A DNA stretch of 64,000 nt from Streptomyces sp. V1I1 (GTDB taxonomy: Bacteria > Actinomycetota > Actinomycetes > Streptomycetales > Streptomycetaceae), in the NCBI RefSeq assembly GCF_030817355.1, contig NZ_JAUSZH010000001.1, positions 2,102,501 to 2,166,500 of the forward strand, written 5' to 3'. A model generated the notes under the pieces. That model saw nothing but the letters and a program-made list of their open reading frames with translations. It was not told the DNA's origin and did not search any database. The translations under genes and the position numbers were made by a program. Shown in pieces: positions 40,222-50,837 of the stretch (the first letter of the stretch is position 1; each line of letters starts with the position of its first letter).

Positions 40222-42045
40222 ATGGTCACAAAGGTTCCAGCCCGCATCCGACTGCTTCTGGCCTCCGGCGCCGCCGCCGCACTGGTGGCCGGAACAGCAA
40301 CCCCCTCGGCCCAGGCCGCCGACGAAGGCAAGGACGACGGCGGCAAGAAGGTCCTCACCGTCGCCGTCTCACAGAGCGTGGACTCCCTCAGCCCGTTCCT
40401 GGCGCAGAAGCTGGTCAGCACCACCATCCACCGACTGGCCTATGAGTACCTGACGAATTACGACGTCAAGGACGCTCACACGGTCCCGGGCCTGGCCACC
40501 GAGTGGAAGACGTCGCCGGACAAGCTGACGTGGACATACACCATCCGGAAGAACTCCAAGTGGTCCGACGGGAAGCAGGCAACCGCCGAGGACGCCGCCT
40601 GGACCTTCAACAAGATGATGACGGATGAGAACGCCGCCACCGCCAACGGCAGCTTCACCGCCAACTTCAAGAAGGTCACAGCCCCGGACCCCGAGACGCT
40701 GGTCATAGAGCTGAAAAAGCCTCAGGCCACCATGACGGCGCTGGATGTGCCGATCGTGCCCAAGCACGTCTGGGAGAAGGTCGGCGACTTCTCGAAGTTC
40801 AACAACGACAAGCAGTTCCCGATCGTCGGCAACGGACCGTTCGTCATCACCGACTTCAAGGTCGACCAGTTCGTCAAGCTCAAGCCCAACAAGGACTTCT
40901 GGCGCGGCGCGCCCAAGTTCGACGAGCTGGTGCTCAAGTACTACAAGGACGGTGACGCGGCCGTCGCGGCGCTGCAGAAGGGCGAGGTCTCCTTCGTCCA
41001 GGGCCTGACCCCCGCCCAGGCCACGGCTCTGAAGAGCGCCGAGAACATCAAGGTCAACGACGCTCCGGGCCGCCGCTTCTTCGCTCTCGCCACCAATCCG
41101 GGCGCGAGGTCCAAGGACGGCAAGGCGTTCGGCAGCGGCCACAAGGCCCTGCTCGACCCGGCCGTGCGCAAGGCGCTGTTCCACGCCACCGACCGCAAGA
41201 CCATCGTCGACAAGGTCTTCCAGGGCCACGCCGTCGAGGGCGAGGGCTACATCCCGCCGCGCTTCGACTCGTACTTCTGGAAGCCCGGGGCGAGCCAGAA
41301 GATCGCGTACGACCCGGCGAAGGCCGCCGCCCTCCTCGACCAGGCCGGCTACAAGAAGAACGGCAGCGGCAGGCGCGTCGGCAAGGACGGCAAGGCCCTC
41401 GATCTGCGCATCCTCTGTCACGCCACCGACCCCAATGACAAGGCGATCGGCAAGTATCTGCAGGAGTGGTGGGGCGAGCTCGGCATCGGGCTCAAGGTCG
41501 ACTGTCTCGACAATGTTTCCGACCCCTGGGTCAAGGGCGACTACGACCTGGCCTTCGACGGCTGGTCGGTCAACCCGGACCCGGACTTCGTCCTGTCCAT
41601 CCACACCTGCGCCGCGCTCCCGGCCACGCCCAAGGACACCGGCGCGACCGACAACTTCATCTGTGACAAGCCCTTCGACGAGCTGTACACGCAGCAGACC
41701 GCGGAGTACGACGCGGCCAAGCGGAGCGGACTCGTCAAGCAGATGCAATCTCGCCTGTACGACACCGGATACATGAATGTCATCGCGTATCCGAACGCCG
41801 TCGAGGCGTACCGTACCGACCAGATCAAGTCCATCAAGACGATGCCGGAGGCCGCGGGCAATCTCTGGGGCCAGGACGGCTACTGGAGCTGGTGGTCGGC
41901 CGAGCCGGCCGCGGGCGACGGCAGCTCCGACAGCGGCTCCTCGACGGGTGTCGTGATCGGCATCGGCGCGGTTGTCGTCCTCGCCGCCGCCATCGGGCTC
42001 TTCGTCGCGATGCGCCGACGTACCACCGCGGAAGACCGTGAATAG
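40222..42045 (+). CDS. ABC transporter peptide-binding protein with C-terminal membrane anchor
   Basis: 607 residues from ATG 40222 (GAGG ten bases upstream); ATG 40201 would add seven. Family 5 extracellular solute-binding protein (oligopeptide/nickel type): LTVAVSQSVDSLSPFL start, PNPGARSK and ALFHATDRKTIVDKVFQG segments. Unusually, the signal peptide ends ATPSAQA-ADE with no lipobox Cys. Instead, after a Ser/Gly linker the C-terminus has a hydrophobic helix (GVVIGIGAVVVLAAAIGLFVAM) and RRRTTAEDRE, so it is predicted to be anchored at the C-terminus. First gene of a five-gene operon. TTGACG and GATAAA at about 40118-40145 may be its promoter. Confidence 0.88.
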   Translation: MVTKVPARIRLLLASGAAAALVAGTATPSAQAADEGKDDGGKKVLTVAVSQSVDSLSPFLAQKLVSTTIHRLAYEYLTNYDVKDAHTVPGLATEWKTSPDKLTWTYTIRKNSKWSDGKQATAEDAAWTFNKMMTDENAATANGSFTANFKKVTAPDPETLVIELKKPQATMTALDVPIVPKHVWEKVGDFSKFNNDKQFPIVGNGPFVITDFKVDQFVKLKPNKDFWRGAPKFDELVLKYYKDGDAAVAALQKGEVSFVQGLTPAQATALKSAENIKVNDAPGRRFFALATNPGARSKDGKAFGSGHKALLDPAVRKALFHATDRKTIVDKVFQGHAVEGEGYIPPRFDSYFWKPGASQKIAYDPAKAAALLDQAGYKKNGSGRRVGKDGKALDLRILCHATDPNDKAIGKYLQEWWGELGIGLKVDCLDNVSDPWVKGDYDLAFDGWSVNPDPDFVLSIHTCAALPATPKDTGATDNFICDKPFDELYTQQTAEYDAAKRSGLVKQMQSRLYDTGYMNVIAYPNAVEAYRTDQIKSIKTMPEAAGNLWGQDGYWSWWSAEPAAGDGSSDSGSSTGVVIGIGAVVVLAAAIGLFVAMRRRTTAEDRE

Positions 42046-42048
42046 TCG

Positions 42049-43098
42049 ATGAGCACCACAAGCACGACCGGCACCGCCGCCGTGGTGCGGGCTCCCGAGG
42101 CCCGCGCCGCGAGCGGCAGCGCACGCGCCTATCTCCTCTATGTGGCGGGCAAACTGGGCGGCGCGGCGATCTCGCTGCTCGCCGTGCTCGTCACCAGCTT
42201 CTTCCTCTTCCGGATCATCCCCGGCGACCCGGTCAAGGCCATGACGCACGGCATGCCGACGTCGGCCGAGCAACTGGCTTCGCTGCGCCGCCAGTTCGGT
42301 CTCGACCAGCCGATGTGGCAGCAGTTCACCGACTACTGCGGCAAGGCGCTGACGGGCGATCTCGGTACGTCGTACCAGTTCCACGCGCCCGTCGGCGAGC
42401 TGATCTCGCAGAAGCTGCCCGCGACGCTCCTGCTCACCGGGGTCGCCGTGGTGATCTACTCGACGATCGGGCTCTGGCTCGGCACCCGCTCCGCCTGGCG
42501 GCACGGCAGCCTCGGCGACAAGCTCAATACGGGTGTGGCGCTGACCCTGTGGTCCGTGCCGTCGTTCTGGCTCGGCCTGCTGCTGATCATCACCTTCTCG
42601 GTGGGCGTCGGCCCGATCCCCGGTCTGTTCCCGACGGGCGGCATGGAGTCGGGCGACAAGACCGGCTTCGCGTACGTCGGCGATGTCGCGCACCACATGG
42701 TGCTTCCGGTCATCACGCTGGTCGCGGTCGGGTATGCCCAGACGCTGCTGGTGATGCGCTCGTCGCTGCTGGACGAGATGGGCAGCGACTATCTGACGAC
42801 GGCGCGGGCGAAGGGGCTGCGGGACGATGCCATACGCCGTCGGCATGCCGTGCCCAATGCGCTGCTGCCCACCGTGACGATGGTCTTCATCAATCTGGGC
42901 CATGTGGCGGCCGGTTCGATCCTCGTCGAGACGGTGTTCTCCTGGCCGGGCCTGGGCGGGCTCTTCTACCAGGCGCTGAGCGTGCCCGATCTGCCGTTGG
43001 TGCAGGGGCTCTTCGTGGTCTTCGCCGGCGCGATGATCCTGATGAATCTCCTCGCCGACCTCCTTTATCCGCTGCTCGATCCCCGGGTGGGCCGATGA
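42049..43098 (+). CDS. Oligopeptide-type ABC permease, DppB/OppB family
   Basis: 349 residues, six hydrophobic helices. The DppB-type start FRIIPGDPV and the EAA loop region (GSDYLTTARAKGLRDDAIRRRHAVPNALLP, residues about 245-275) that contacts the ATPases are present. ATG begins three bases after the binding-protein stop, and its own stop overlaps the next ATG (ATGA). Confidence 0.93.
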   Translation: MSTTSTTGTAAVVRAPEARAASGSARAYLLYVAGKLGGAAISLLAVLVTSFFLFRIIPGDPVKAMTHGMPTSAEQLASLRRQFGLDQPMWQQFTDYCGKALTGDLGTSYQFHAPVGELISQKLPATLLLTGVAVVIYSTIGLWLGTRSAWRHGSLGDKLNTGVALTLWSVPSFWLGLLLIITFSVGVGPIPGLFPTGGMESGDKTGFAYVGDVAHHMVLPVITLVAVGYAQTLLVMRSSLLDEMGSDYLTTARAKGLRDDAIRRRHAVPNALLPTVTMVFINLGHVAAGSILVETVFSWPGLGGLFYQALSVPDLPLVQGLFVVFAGAMILMNLLADLLYPLLDPRVGR

Positions 43099-44024
43099 CG
43101 ATCACGCCGGTCCCGAAGACCGCACGTGCCACTCAGACCGCGCGCTCCCTCGCCTGGGCGCGCCGCCGCGATTCCGTGGCCCGCTTCTGGCGCTCGTACC
43201 GCACACACCGGGCGGGCCTCTTCGGCATCGGCGCGCTCGCGCTCATCGCTCTGATCGCGCTCGCCGCGCCGCTGCTCGTCGGCGGCGATGTGCAGAGCGT
43301 GACGAACGCACCGGGCACGGCGTTGGAGTCGCCGAGCGGCGAATTCCCGCTCGGCACCGACCAGTTCGGGCGCTCGCTGCTCGGGCTGCTGGTGTGGGGC
43401 GCGCGGATCTCGCTCACCGTCGGACTGCTGGCTGCCGCGCTGTCGGTGGCCATCGGGACCCTCGTCGGTATCATCGCCGGTCACTACGGCGGCTGGTTCT
43501 CGACCGTCATCATGCGGATCACGGACTGGTTCCTGGTGATGCCGACGCTGGTGCTGGCGATCGTGCTCGCGACCGTGATGTCCCGGAGCATCTGGACGGT
43601 GATCCTGGCGATCGGCGTCACCAGCTGGCCGACCACGGCCCGGCTGGTGCGGGCGCAGACGATCGCGGTCGAGTCGCGTCCGTACATCGAGCGCGCCAAG
43701 GCGCTCGGCGGCGGCCACAGCCACATCATGACCCGCCATGTGCTGCCCAACGTCATGCCGCTGGTCCTCGCCCAGACGACGCTCGGCATCTCCACTGCGA
43801 TCCTGACGGAGGCGACGCTCGCGTTCCTCGGCCTCGGCGATCCGACGATCGTCTCCTGGGGCGGCATGCTCCAGGACGCGCGGGAGGCGGGCGCGGTCTC
43901 CTCCGGCCACTGGTGGTACCTGGCGCCGCCCGGGATCGCCATCGCTCTGGTGGCGCTGGCGTTCACGCTGTGCGGCCGGGCGATCGAGGCCGTGCTCAAC
44001 CCGAAGCTGGGGGTGGCTCGTTGA
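43095..44024 (+). CDS. Oligopeptide-type ABC permease, DppC/OppC family
   Basis: 309 residues. The N-terminal cytoplasmic stretch and first helix (GLFGIGALALIALIALAAPLL) are followed by the family signature FPLGTDQFGRSLLGLLVWGARISL and the EAA loop (PYIERAKALGGGHSHIMTRHVLPN). Start overlaps the preceding stop and the stop overlaps the next TTG, so the operon is translationally coupled throughout. Confidence 0.93.
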   Translation: MTITPVPKTARATQTARSLAWARRRDSVARFWRSYRTHRAGLFGIGALALIALIALAAPLLVGGDVQSVTNAPGTALESPSGEFPLGTDQFGRSLLGLLVWGARISLTVGLLAAALSVAIGTLVGIIAGHYGGWFSTVIMRITDWFLVMPTLVLAIVLATVMSRSIWTVILAIGVTSWPTTARLVRAQTIAVESRPYIERAKALGGGHSHIMTRHVLPNVMPLVLAQTTLGISTAILTEATLAFLGLGDPTIVSWGGMLQDAREAGAVSSGHWWYLAPPGIAIALVALAFTLCGRAIEAVLNPKLGVAR

Positions 44025-44989
44025 GCCTGCTCGAAGTCAAGAACCTGCGGGTGACGTACGGTTCGGGGGCGCGGTCCGTCCCGGCCGTACGCGGTGTGGA
44101 CCTGAGCGTGGCCGCCGGGCAGAAGCTGGGAATCGCGGGCGAGTCGGGCTGCGGCAAGTCCACCCTGGCCCTTGCCCTCCTCCGCCTTCTCCCCTCTTCC
44201 GCCAAGCTTTCCGGCGAGATCCTCCTCGACGGGGAGGACGTCCTCACCATGAAGTGGGGGCGGCTGCGGGCCGTGCGGTGGGCGGGCGCGTCGATCGTCT
44301 TCCAGGGCGCGATGCACTCGCTCAACGCGGTGCACCGGGTCGGCGAACAGATCGCCGAGCCGATCCTGCTGCACCACAAGACCACGCCGGCGGCGGCGAA
44401 GAAGCGGGTCGCCGAACTGCTTCAGCACGTGGGGCTGCCCGTGTCCCGCGCGGACGCGTATCCGCACGAGCTGTCCGGGGGCCAGCGCCAGCGCGTCATG
44501 ATCGCGATGGCGCTCGCCTGCGACCCTCGGCTCATCGTGGCGGATGAGCCGACCACCGCGCTCGATGTGATGATCCAGGCACAGATCCTGCGGCTGATCG
44601 AGCAGCTGGTGGACGAGCAGGACATCAGCCTTCTGATGATCAGCCACGATCTGGCGGTGCTCGCCGACACCTGCGACCGGCTCGCGGTGATGTACGCGGG
44701 CCGGGTCGTCGAGGAGGGCCCGGCGCAGGCGGTGTACAGCGCGGCGGAGCATCCGTACGGGCGCGCCCTGTCCGCGGCCTTCCCACGCGTCGGCGACATC
44801 GCCTCGCGCCGGGCTCCGCGCGGCCTGCCGGGCGACCCGCCCGACCCGTCGGCGCTGCCGAGCGGCTGTACGTTCCACCCGCGCTGCCCGGTCGCGCTGG
44901 ACGCGTGCGCGCGGGAGGACCAGGTGCTCTCGTCGGCCGGTGAGGGGCACCGGGCGGCATGCGTCCACGTGGGGGCGGTGCCACTGTGA
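44021..44989 (+). CDS. Oligopeptide-type ABC ATPase, DppD/OppD family
   Basis: 322 residues. Walker A GESGCGKST near residue 46, signature LSGGQRQRV, Walker B LIVADEPTTALD and His-switch SHD are all intact. The C-terminal oligopeptide ATPase extension has the four-Cys-type motif (CTFHPRCPVALDAC...CVHV) that may bind an Fe-S cluster or zinc. The TTG start overlaps the permease stop. It pairs with the next gene to form the ATPase heterodimer. Confidence 0.93.
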   Translation: MSLLEVKNLRVTYGSGARSVPAVRGVDLSVAAGQKLGIAGESGCGKSTLALALLRLLPSSAKLSGEILLDGEDVLTMKWGRLRAVRWAGASIVFQGAMHSLNAVHRVGEQIAEPILLHHKTTPAAAKKRVAELLQHVGLPVSRADAYPHELSGGQRQRVMIAMALACDPRLIVADEPTTALDVMIQAQILRLIEQLVDEQDISLLMISHDLAVLADTCDRLAVMYAGRVVEEGPAQAVYSAAEHPYGRALSAAFPRVGDIASRRAPRGLPGDPPDPSALPSGCTFHPRCPVALDACAREDQVLSSAGEGHRAACVHVGAVPL

Positions 44990-45062
44990 CATGCCCGTCC
45001 CGAACTCCGCTGTCCCCCAGCCCGGTTCACGGCGTCGCCGGGGCCGTACCCAGGAGCCAGTC

Positions 45063-46022
<960 letters not shown>

Positions 46023-46086
46023 AGAGGATCCGGGGTGCGGTTGCTTTTCCCAGAACCGCCCGGCAAAGACCCGCGTCCCGGCCCGG

Positions 46087-47037
46087 TCAGCCCTGGTCCG
46101 CCGACGTCAACTCGCGGCACTTCTTGACGTCCGCCGCAATCGCGTCCAGCAACGCCTCGATCGAGTCGAACTTCTCCTGCCCCCGCACATACGCCAAGAA
46201 GTCCACCGCCACATGCAGCCCGTACAGATCCAGCCCCACCCGGTCGATCGCGTACGCCTCCACCGTCCGCTCCGTACCGTCGAACTGCGGGTTCGTGCCC
46301 ACCGAGATCGCCGCCGGCATCCTCTCGCCCGCCGCCGTCAGCCACCCCGCGTACACCCCGTCCGCCGGGATCGCCGTGTGCGGCAGCGTTTCCACGTTCG
46401 CCGTCGGGTAGCCCAGCTCACGGCCGCGCTGCGCGCCCCGCACCACCACACCCTCGACGCGGTGCGGGCGGCCCAGGATCTCCGCCGCGCCCTCGACGTC
46501 GCCGGCGGCGATCAGGCGGCGGGTCAGGGTCGAGGAGAAGGGCTCGCCGCCGCCCGCCGCGCCGCTCACGAAGAGGTCGACGACCTCGACCTCGTAGTCG
46601 TACGTCGCGCCCAGCTCGGCCAGGAACGCGACATTCCCCGCAGCCTTGTGGCCGAAGCGGAAGTTCGGGCCCTCGATGACCGCGCACGCGTGCAACTTGT
46701 CGACCAGGACCTTCACGATGAAGTCCGCGGGCGACAGCTTCGAGAACTCGCTCGTGAAGGGAAGGATCAGCACCGCGTCCACGCCCAGCTCCGCCATCAG
46801 CTCGGCGCGCCGGTGGTGCGGCGCGAGCAGCGGCGGATGGCTGCCGGGGCGGACGACCTCGCTCGGGTGCGGGTCGAAGGTCACGACGACCGACGGCACC
46901 CCGAGCTCGCGCGCCCGCTCCACCGTCCGCCCGATGATCAGCTGGTGTCCACGGTGGACCCCGTCGTAGGAGCCGATCGTGACGACGCTGCGTCCCCAGT
47001 CCTGGGGGATGTCCTCCAAGCCACGCCAGCGCTGCAC
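46087..47037 (-). CDS. ribF: Bifunctional riboflavin kinase / FMN adenylyltransferase
   Basis: 316 residues. N-terminal nucleotidyltransferase domain with GSYDGVHRGHQ (residues about 22-32; Phe of the usual GxFDGVHxGH is Tyr), then the flavokinase domain with GYPTANV near residue 206 and the DGVYAGW strand. Makes FMN and FAD, cytoplasmic. GTG start at 47037 with GGAGCGGTC upstream. In Streptomyces it follows truB, as it does here apart from the large STAND-like gene between them. Confidence 0.95.
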   Translation of the reverse strand: MQRWRGLEDIPQDWGRSVVTIGSYDGVHRGHQLIIGRTVERARELGVPSVVVTFDPHPSEVVRPGSHPPLLAPHHRRAELMAELGVDAVLILPFTSEFSKLSPADFIVKVLVDKLHACAVIEGPNFRFGHKAAGNVAFLAELGATYDYEVEVVDLFVSGAAGGGEPFSSTLTRRLIAAGDVEGAAEILGRPHRVEGVVVRGAQRGRELGYPTANVETLPHTAIPADGVYAGWLTAAGERMPAAISVGTNPQFDGTERTVEAYAIDRVGLDLYGLHVAVDFLAYVRGQEKFDSIEALLDAIAADVKKCRELTSADQG

Positions 47038-47078
47038 TGTGACCGCTCCTCGCCCGAACCTGTGTACGCCATTGCCGG

Positions 47079-50000
47079 TTACGCAGGTCTAAGACTGCCA
47101 TGCCCGCGACTGTCGGTTCGCATCGGCACCGGGCTGCCGAGGGTCTCGACCATCCGGCGCGCGCTCGGGCCGACCACCGCTGCCCACTCCTGCGGGGCCC
47201 GGTCCAGCCACCCCGCGACGAGCGCGGCGAAGCCGGGTACCTCGCGGGCCAGCTCGACGAGCCGCCGGTCGAAGCAGGACGCGCCCTCGGGGGTGCGGAC
47301 AAGGAGCAGGCCGGTGCGGTGGACGAGCTCGCGGGTGCGGGCTTCGGGCCGGGTCGCGCAGCCGTGTGCGGCGGCCCGCAGCAGGGCGTCGAGGACGGCG
47401 AGGTCACGTGTCGCGTATTGCTCGTAGTCCAGCAGTACGTCGAGGAGCTCGGCCCGCAGCGGCCGCGAGGCCCGGCTGCCCGGTGCCGCGAGGACGGGCA
47501 CGAGCGCCATCCGGACCCGGCCGGGCCGGCCCCGCAGCAGGCCAGTGACCAGCGGGAACAGGATGGCGCGGGCGGCCGGGCCGTGTTCCAGGCGGCGGTC
47601 GACGTAAGCGGCGGCGTGGGCCGCGCCTTCGGGCCGCTGGTCGATGTACTCGCCTACGAGGGCGGCGGCACGGCGGGCCGACGCGGGGGTGGTGACCTCG
47701 GCGAGGGCGCGCAGCACTTCCCCCGCGCCGTCCCCGGGCTGGTGCAGCCGCGCCCGGAAGGCGGCCAGGACGGGCTCGGGGTGTGTGGTGAGCGCGGCGG
47801 CCAGCGCGCTCGCGGGCAGCCCCGGGTCGCTGGCCTCGAACGCCTCGAGCGCCCTGGCCAGATAGCGGGACCGGGTGTCCGGATCGTGGACCAGGAGGGC
47901 GAGGGCAGAGCCGTGCAGGGCGGTGTCGGCGGGCTTGGCGAGCAGGGCGAGGGCGGCGTACCTGAGCAGCTCGCGGTCGGCGTCGGTGGTGACCCGGGCG
48001 ACGGTGGCAAGTCCGTAGGCGGCGGCCGCGACCCGCCGCTCGGGCCGCGGGTCGAGCGCCCAGCGGTCGACGGCCCGGCACAGGGCGGACGGCTCCTCAT
48101 CGGCGAGCGCGGCCAGCAGCTCGTCGGCGCGGGGGTGGGCGGTCGCGACGAGGGCCTCGGTGAGGTCGTCGATGGCGAGGCCGCGGCGGGCGTAGAGCAG
48201 GGCCTGCGCGGCGGCGGCCACGGTGGGCCGGACCTCGGCGTCGGGGCCGACGGGAAGCGGCGTGCCGTCGGTGAACCAGCGGCAGAGCATCGGCTGTACG
48301 GTGCTGGGCTCGGCGGCGAGCCGCGCGACGACGGAATCCAGATAGCGCGGCTCCGTGCGATGCCCCGGCACCGGGTCCGCGGGCACGAGCCGTCGCAGCA
48401 GATCGAGCCGCTGGGCCTCGGTCACCCGCAGCCGCTCCCAGAACCACGGCCCGAACTCGCCGAGCCCGCCCAGGTGTCGGGGCCCGCCTTCACGTACGCA
48501 GCGCCGGGTGACCCGTTCCGCGAGCAGCCGCAGCACCGGGAGGTACGCCCCGGCATCGGGCACCCGCAGCAGCGCCTCCCCCAGCAGATGGGCTCCCCAC
48601 CACCGGGCGTCGTCGAGCCGCGCGCCCGCCTCGCAACCGGGGTCATCCAGCCTGTCCAGCGCTTCGACCAACTTCTCCAGCCTGCAGGCCAGTTGCCCGG
48701 GGCCGCGCACCCGGTCGAGAAGCAGTAGGGCCTGCACCACCGGGCCGATGCGATGCCGCGGAACCGGCAGCGAGCGCGGTTCTGGCTCCCCCGGGCCCGG
48801 CGGTGACGGCACATGGCCGCTCCCCCGCCCGCTCGTCCCCGGCCGCGAAGGCAGCCCCACCAGCTCCCGCGCGTGCCAGCGGTGGACCAGGGAGTGGAGC
48901 GCCGCATCGAGGTCCAGGTGCGCGCCCTGGACCCAGTCGGCGAACTCCTCGTGCGCGAAGCGGTAGCCGGCGCCCGCCGGGACCAGCAGGCCCTCGGTGA
49001 GCACTGCGGATGCCCACCCGGTTCCCCACGGGAAGATCTCCTCGAAGGACTCACGGTCCAGCCCCTGCCCGGGCCCCAGACAGCGCCGCGCCGCCTCGTG
49101 GACCTGGCCCGCCACCTTCGCCGCCAGCCTGCGCACGGCGGAACCTCGCAGAGGCGGCCGGGAGGCCGCGGCGACGCGGACCGCGATCCGCAGGCACAGC
49201 ATGTCCAGATGCGCGGTGAAGATGTCCTCGCGGGAAGGCCGCCCCAGCACCTCGCCGGGCAGCGCCTCCCGTACCTCCGCGAGCATCCGCAGCGCGAGCG
49301 GATGCCGTTCGTCCGCGGCGGCGACCGCCCCGGCCGGGAGCCCGTACCGCTCCCGAGCGCGCTCCGCCTCGCCGACGGACAGTGCGGCGATGTGCAGGGC
49401 GGGCGGCAGCCGGTGCGCGGGCGTGGCGGGCCGGTGCAATACATCCGGCGGATACAGCGCCCCGGCCCGCTCCCAGTGCTCGGGCCGGCAGCCGACGACC
49501 ATCCGCACACGGCAGGAACTCAGCCAGTTCACGGTCCCCGCCGTCCAGTCGGGGAGCCGGTGGGCCAGTACGGGAGGCATCTCCTCGGGCCCGTCGAGCA
49601 GCACGAGCAGCGGTCGCCCGGCCTCGCGGGCGCGGCGCGCGACCAGTTCCGGGGTGACGAGGTCCATGTCGCCGCGCGCGCCCGAAGCGGCGAGGACGCG
49701 GCCGGCCTGTTTGAGGGTGCGCGCGACGGCGTCGGCGACCGAGGTGTCGCCGGCGTGCAGATCGGCGCCGCGCAGCCACACGGTGGGTGCGGGTTCCGGT
49801 CCGCGGGCCCGCCGGGCGGCGAGCGCGGCGAGTTCGGTCGTGCGGCCCGTTCCCGGATCGCCGACGAGCCCCATCACCAGGGCGGTGAAGGAGGCGAACT
49901 CCCTTACCGTGTCCGGTCGTTCCACCGGATCCGGCCAGGCACCCGGCCATCCGGCCGACCCCACGGAGATCGCGGTGAGCTTCAGCACGGCCGCGAGGTT

Positions 50001-50633
50001 GAGGTCGTGCCCGTAACCGGGGACGGTCGCCGCGTTGTGCCGCAGCAGCTCGGCGAGCGGCCCGTCGGGCGGCCGGCCGGTGGCCCGCAGCGGCAGCGCG
50101 AACCCTGCCGCCCGGTGCCCGGATTGCAGCGCGGTGCCGAGGACGGCGAGCACCGCGCCGGTCGAGGAGTCGAGCACCGGTCCCCCGGCGGCCTCGCCGA
50201 CCAGCCGCAGCGCGTCGCTGCCGTCCGTCCCGATCGCCAACTCCAGGGCGTCGCCGACCAGATGGCAGCGATCGGTCGCGGTGTACGTCACCTGGGCAGC
50301 GCCGAGCACGCGCGCCTCACGCCAGCCGCGAGCGGCGAGCCGTACGTACGTGCCCGCCTCGACCCGCGCCCGCGCGCTGATCGGCAGCGGCCGCATCCCG
50401 AGCCCCTCGGTGCGCACCAGCGCCAGGCCGGCCTCCGGCAGGGGGACGATGGCGTCGGCCTCGGCGAGGCAGGTGCGGTCGCCGGGCGCGTGCAGCACCA
50501 CCCGTACCAGCCCGTCGACCGCCTCATGGCTGGTCACGACCGTGCCGAGCTCGTCGGCGACGAACCCGGTCCCGCGCGGCCGCCCCGCCAGATCGCAGAT
50601 GTGTACCAGCGTCGCCAGGTCCCCGCGTCCCAT
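47079..50633 (-). CDS. STAND-like NTPase with degenerate N-terminal trypsin domain
   Basis: 1184 residues from ATG 50633. Residues 1 to about 185 have the trypsin-fold layout: H36 in TSHEAV is kept, but the usual D(I/L)AL strand reads AGLALV and the GDSGGP site reads GEAAGGP, so both Asp and Ser appear lost. A P-loop follows, GDPGTGRTT (258-266, Arg in place of the Walker Lys), and PLLVLLDGPEE (341-351) is a Walker B with acidic residues, as in STAND/NACHT proteins. The remaining 800 residues are helical repeats. It looks like a signalling scaffold or conflict-type sensor. Neither possible start has a ribosome-binding site. Confidence 0.78.
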   Translation of the reverse strand: MGRGDLATLVHICDLAGRPRGTGFVADELGTVVTSHEAVDGLVRVVLHAPGDRTCLAEADAIVPLPEAGLALVRTEGLGMRPLPISARARVEAGTYVRLAARGWREARVLGAAQVTYTATDRCHLVGDALELAIGTDGSDALRLVGEAAGGPVLDSSTGAVLAVLGTALQSGHRAAGFALPLRATGRPPDGPLAELLRHNAATVPGYGHDLNLAAVLKLTAISVGSAGWPGAWPDPVERPDTVREFASFTALVMGLVGDPGTGRTTELAALAARRARGPEPAPTVWLRGADLHAGDTSVADAVARTLKQAGRVLAASGARGDMDLVTPELVARRAREAGRPLLVLLDGPEEMPPVLAHRLPDWTAGTVNWLSSCRVRMVVGCRPEHWERAGALYPPDVLHRPATPAHRLPPALHIAALSVGEAERARERYGLPAGAVAAADERHPLALRMLAEVREALPGEVLGRPSREDIFTAHLDMLCLRIAVRVAAASRPPLRGSAVRRLAAKVAGQVHEAARRCLGPGQGLDRESFEEIFPWGTGWASAVLTEGLLVPAGAGYRFAHEEFADWVQGAHLDLDAALHSLVHRWHARELVGLPSRPGTSGRGSGHVPSPPGPGEPEPRSLPVPRHRIGPVVQALLLLDRVRGPGQLACRLEKLVEALDRLDDPGCEAGARLDDARWWGAHLLGEALLRVPDAGAYLPVLRLLAERVTRRCVREGGPRHLGGLGEFGPWFWERLRVTEAQRLDLLRRLVPADPVPGHRTEPRYLDSVVARLAAEPSTVQPMLCRWFTDGTPLPVGPDAEVRPTVAAAAQALLYARRGLAIDDLTEALVATAHPRADELLAALADEEPSALCRAVDRWALDPRPERRVAAAAYGLATVARVTTDADRELLRYAALALLAKPADTALHGSALALLVHDPDTRSRYLARALEAFEASDPGLPASALAAALTTHPEPVLAAFRARLHQPGDGAGEVLRALAEVTTPASARRAAALVGEYIDQRPEGAAHAAAYVDRRLEHGPAARAILFPLVTGLLRGRPGRVRMALVPVLAAPGSRASRPLRAELLDVLLDYEQYATRDLAVLDALLRAAAHGCATRPEARTRELVHRTGLLLVRTPEGASCFDRRLVELAREVPGFAALVAGWLDRAPQEWAAVVGPSARRMVETLGSPVPMRTDSRGHGSLRPA

Positions 50634-50779
50634 GTTGTCGACGTTAGGTCGGCGGTGATCACCGGGAGAAGGAGGCATGCCGAAAGCGCCCCCTCAGTGC
50701 ACCCGCGGTCACTCCGAGCGCCTGCCCGAAGGGGTGAATCCGGGGGCGGCGGCGGATAGACCTTCTTCCGAGGGGGATC

Positions 50780-50810
50780 GTGGAACGGGCAGCGGCCCTG
50801 CCCGTTCCAC
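50780..50810 (-). terminator. Terminator downstream of truB
   Basis: GTGGAACGGGCAG (50780-50792) and CTGCCCGTTCCAC (50798-50810) form a perfect 13-bp stem with a 5-base loop, 28 bases after the truB stop on the minus strand. It separates the translation operon from the STAND-like gene. Confidence 0.8.
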
Positions 50811-50837
50811 GGTGGGGTCAGCCCCGGGCCAGTGCGC

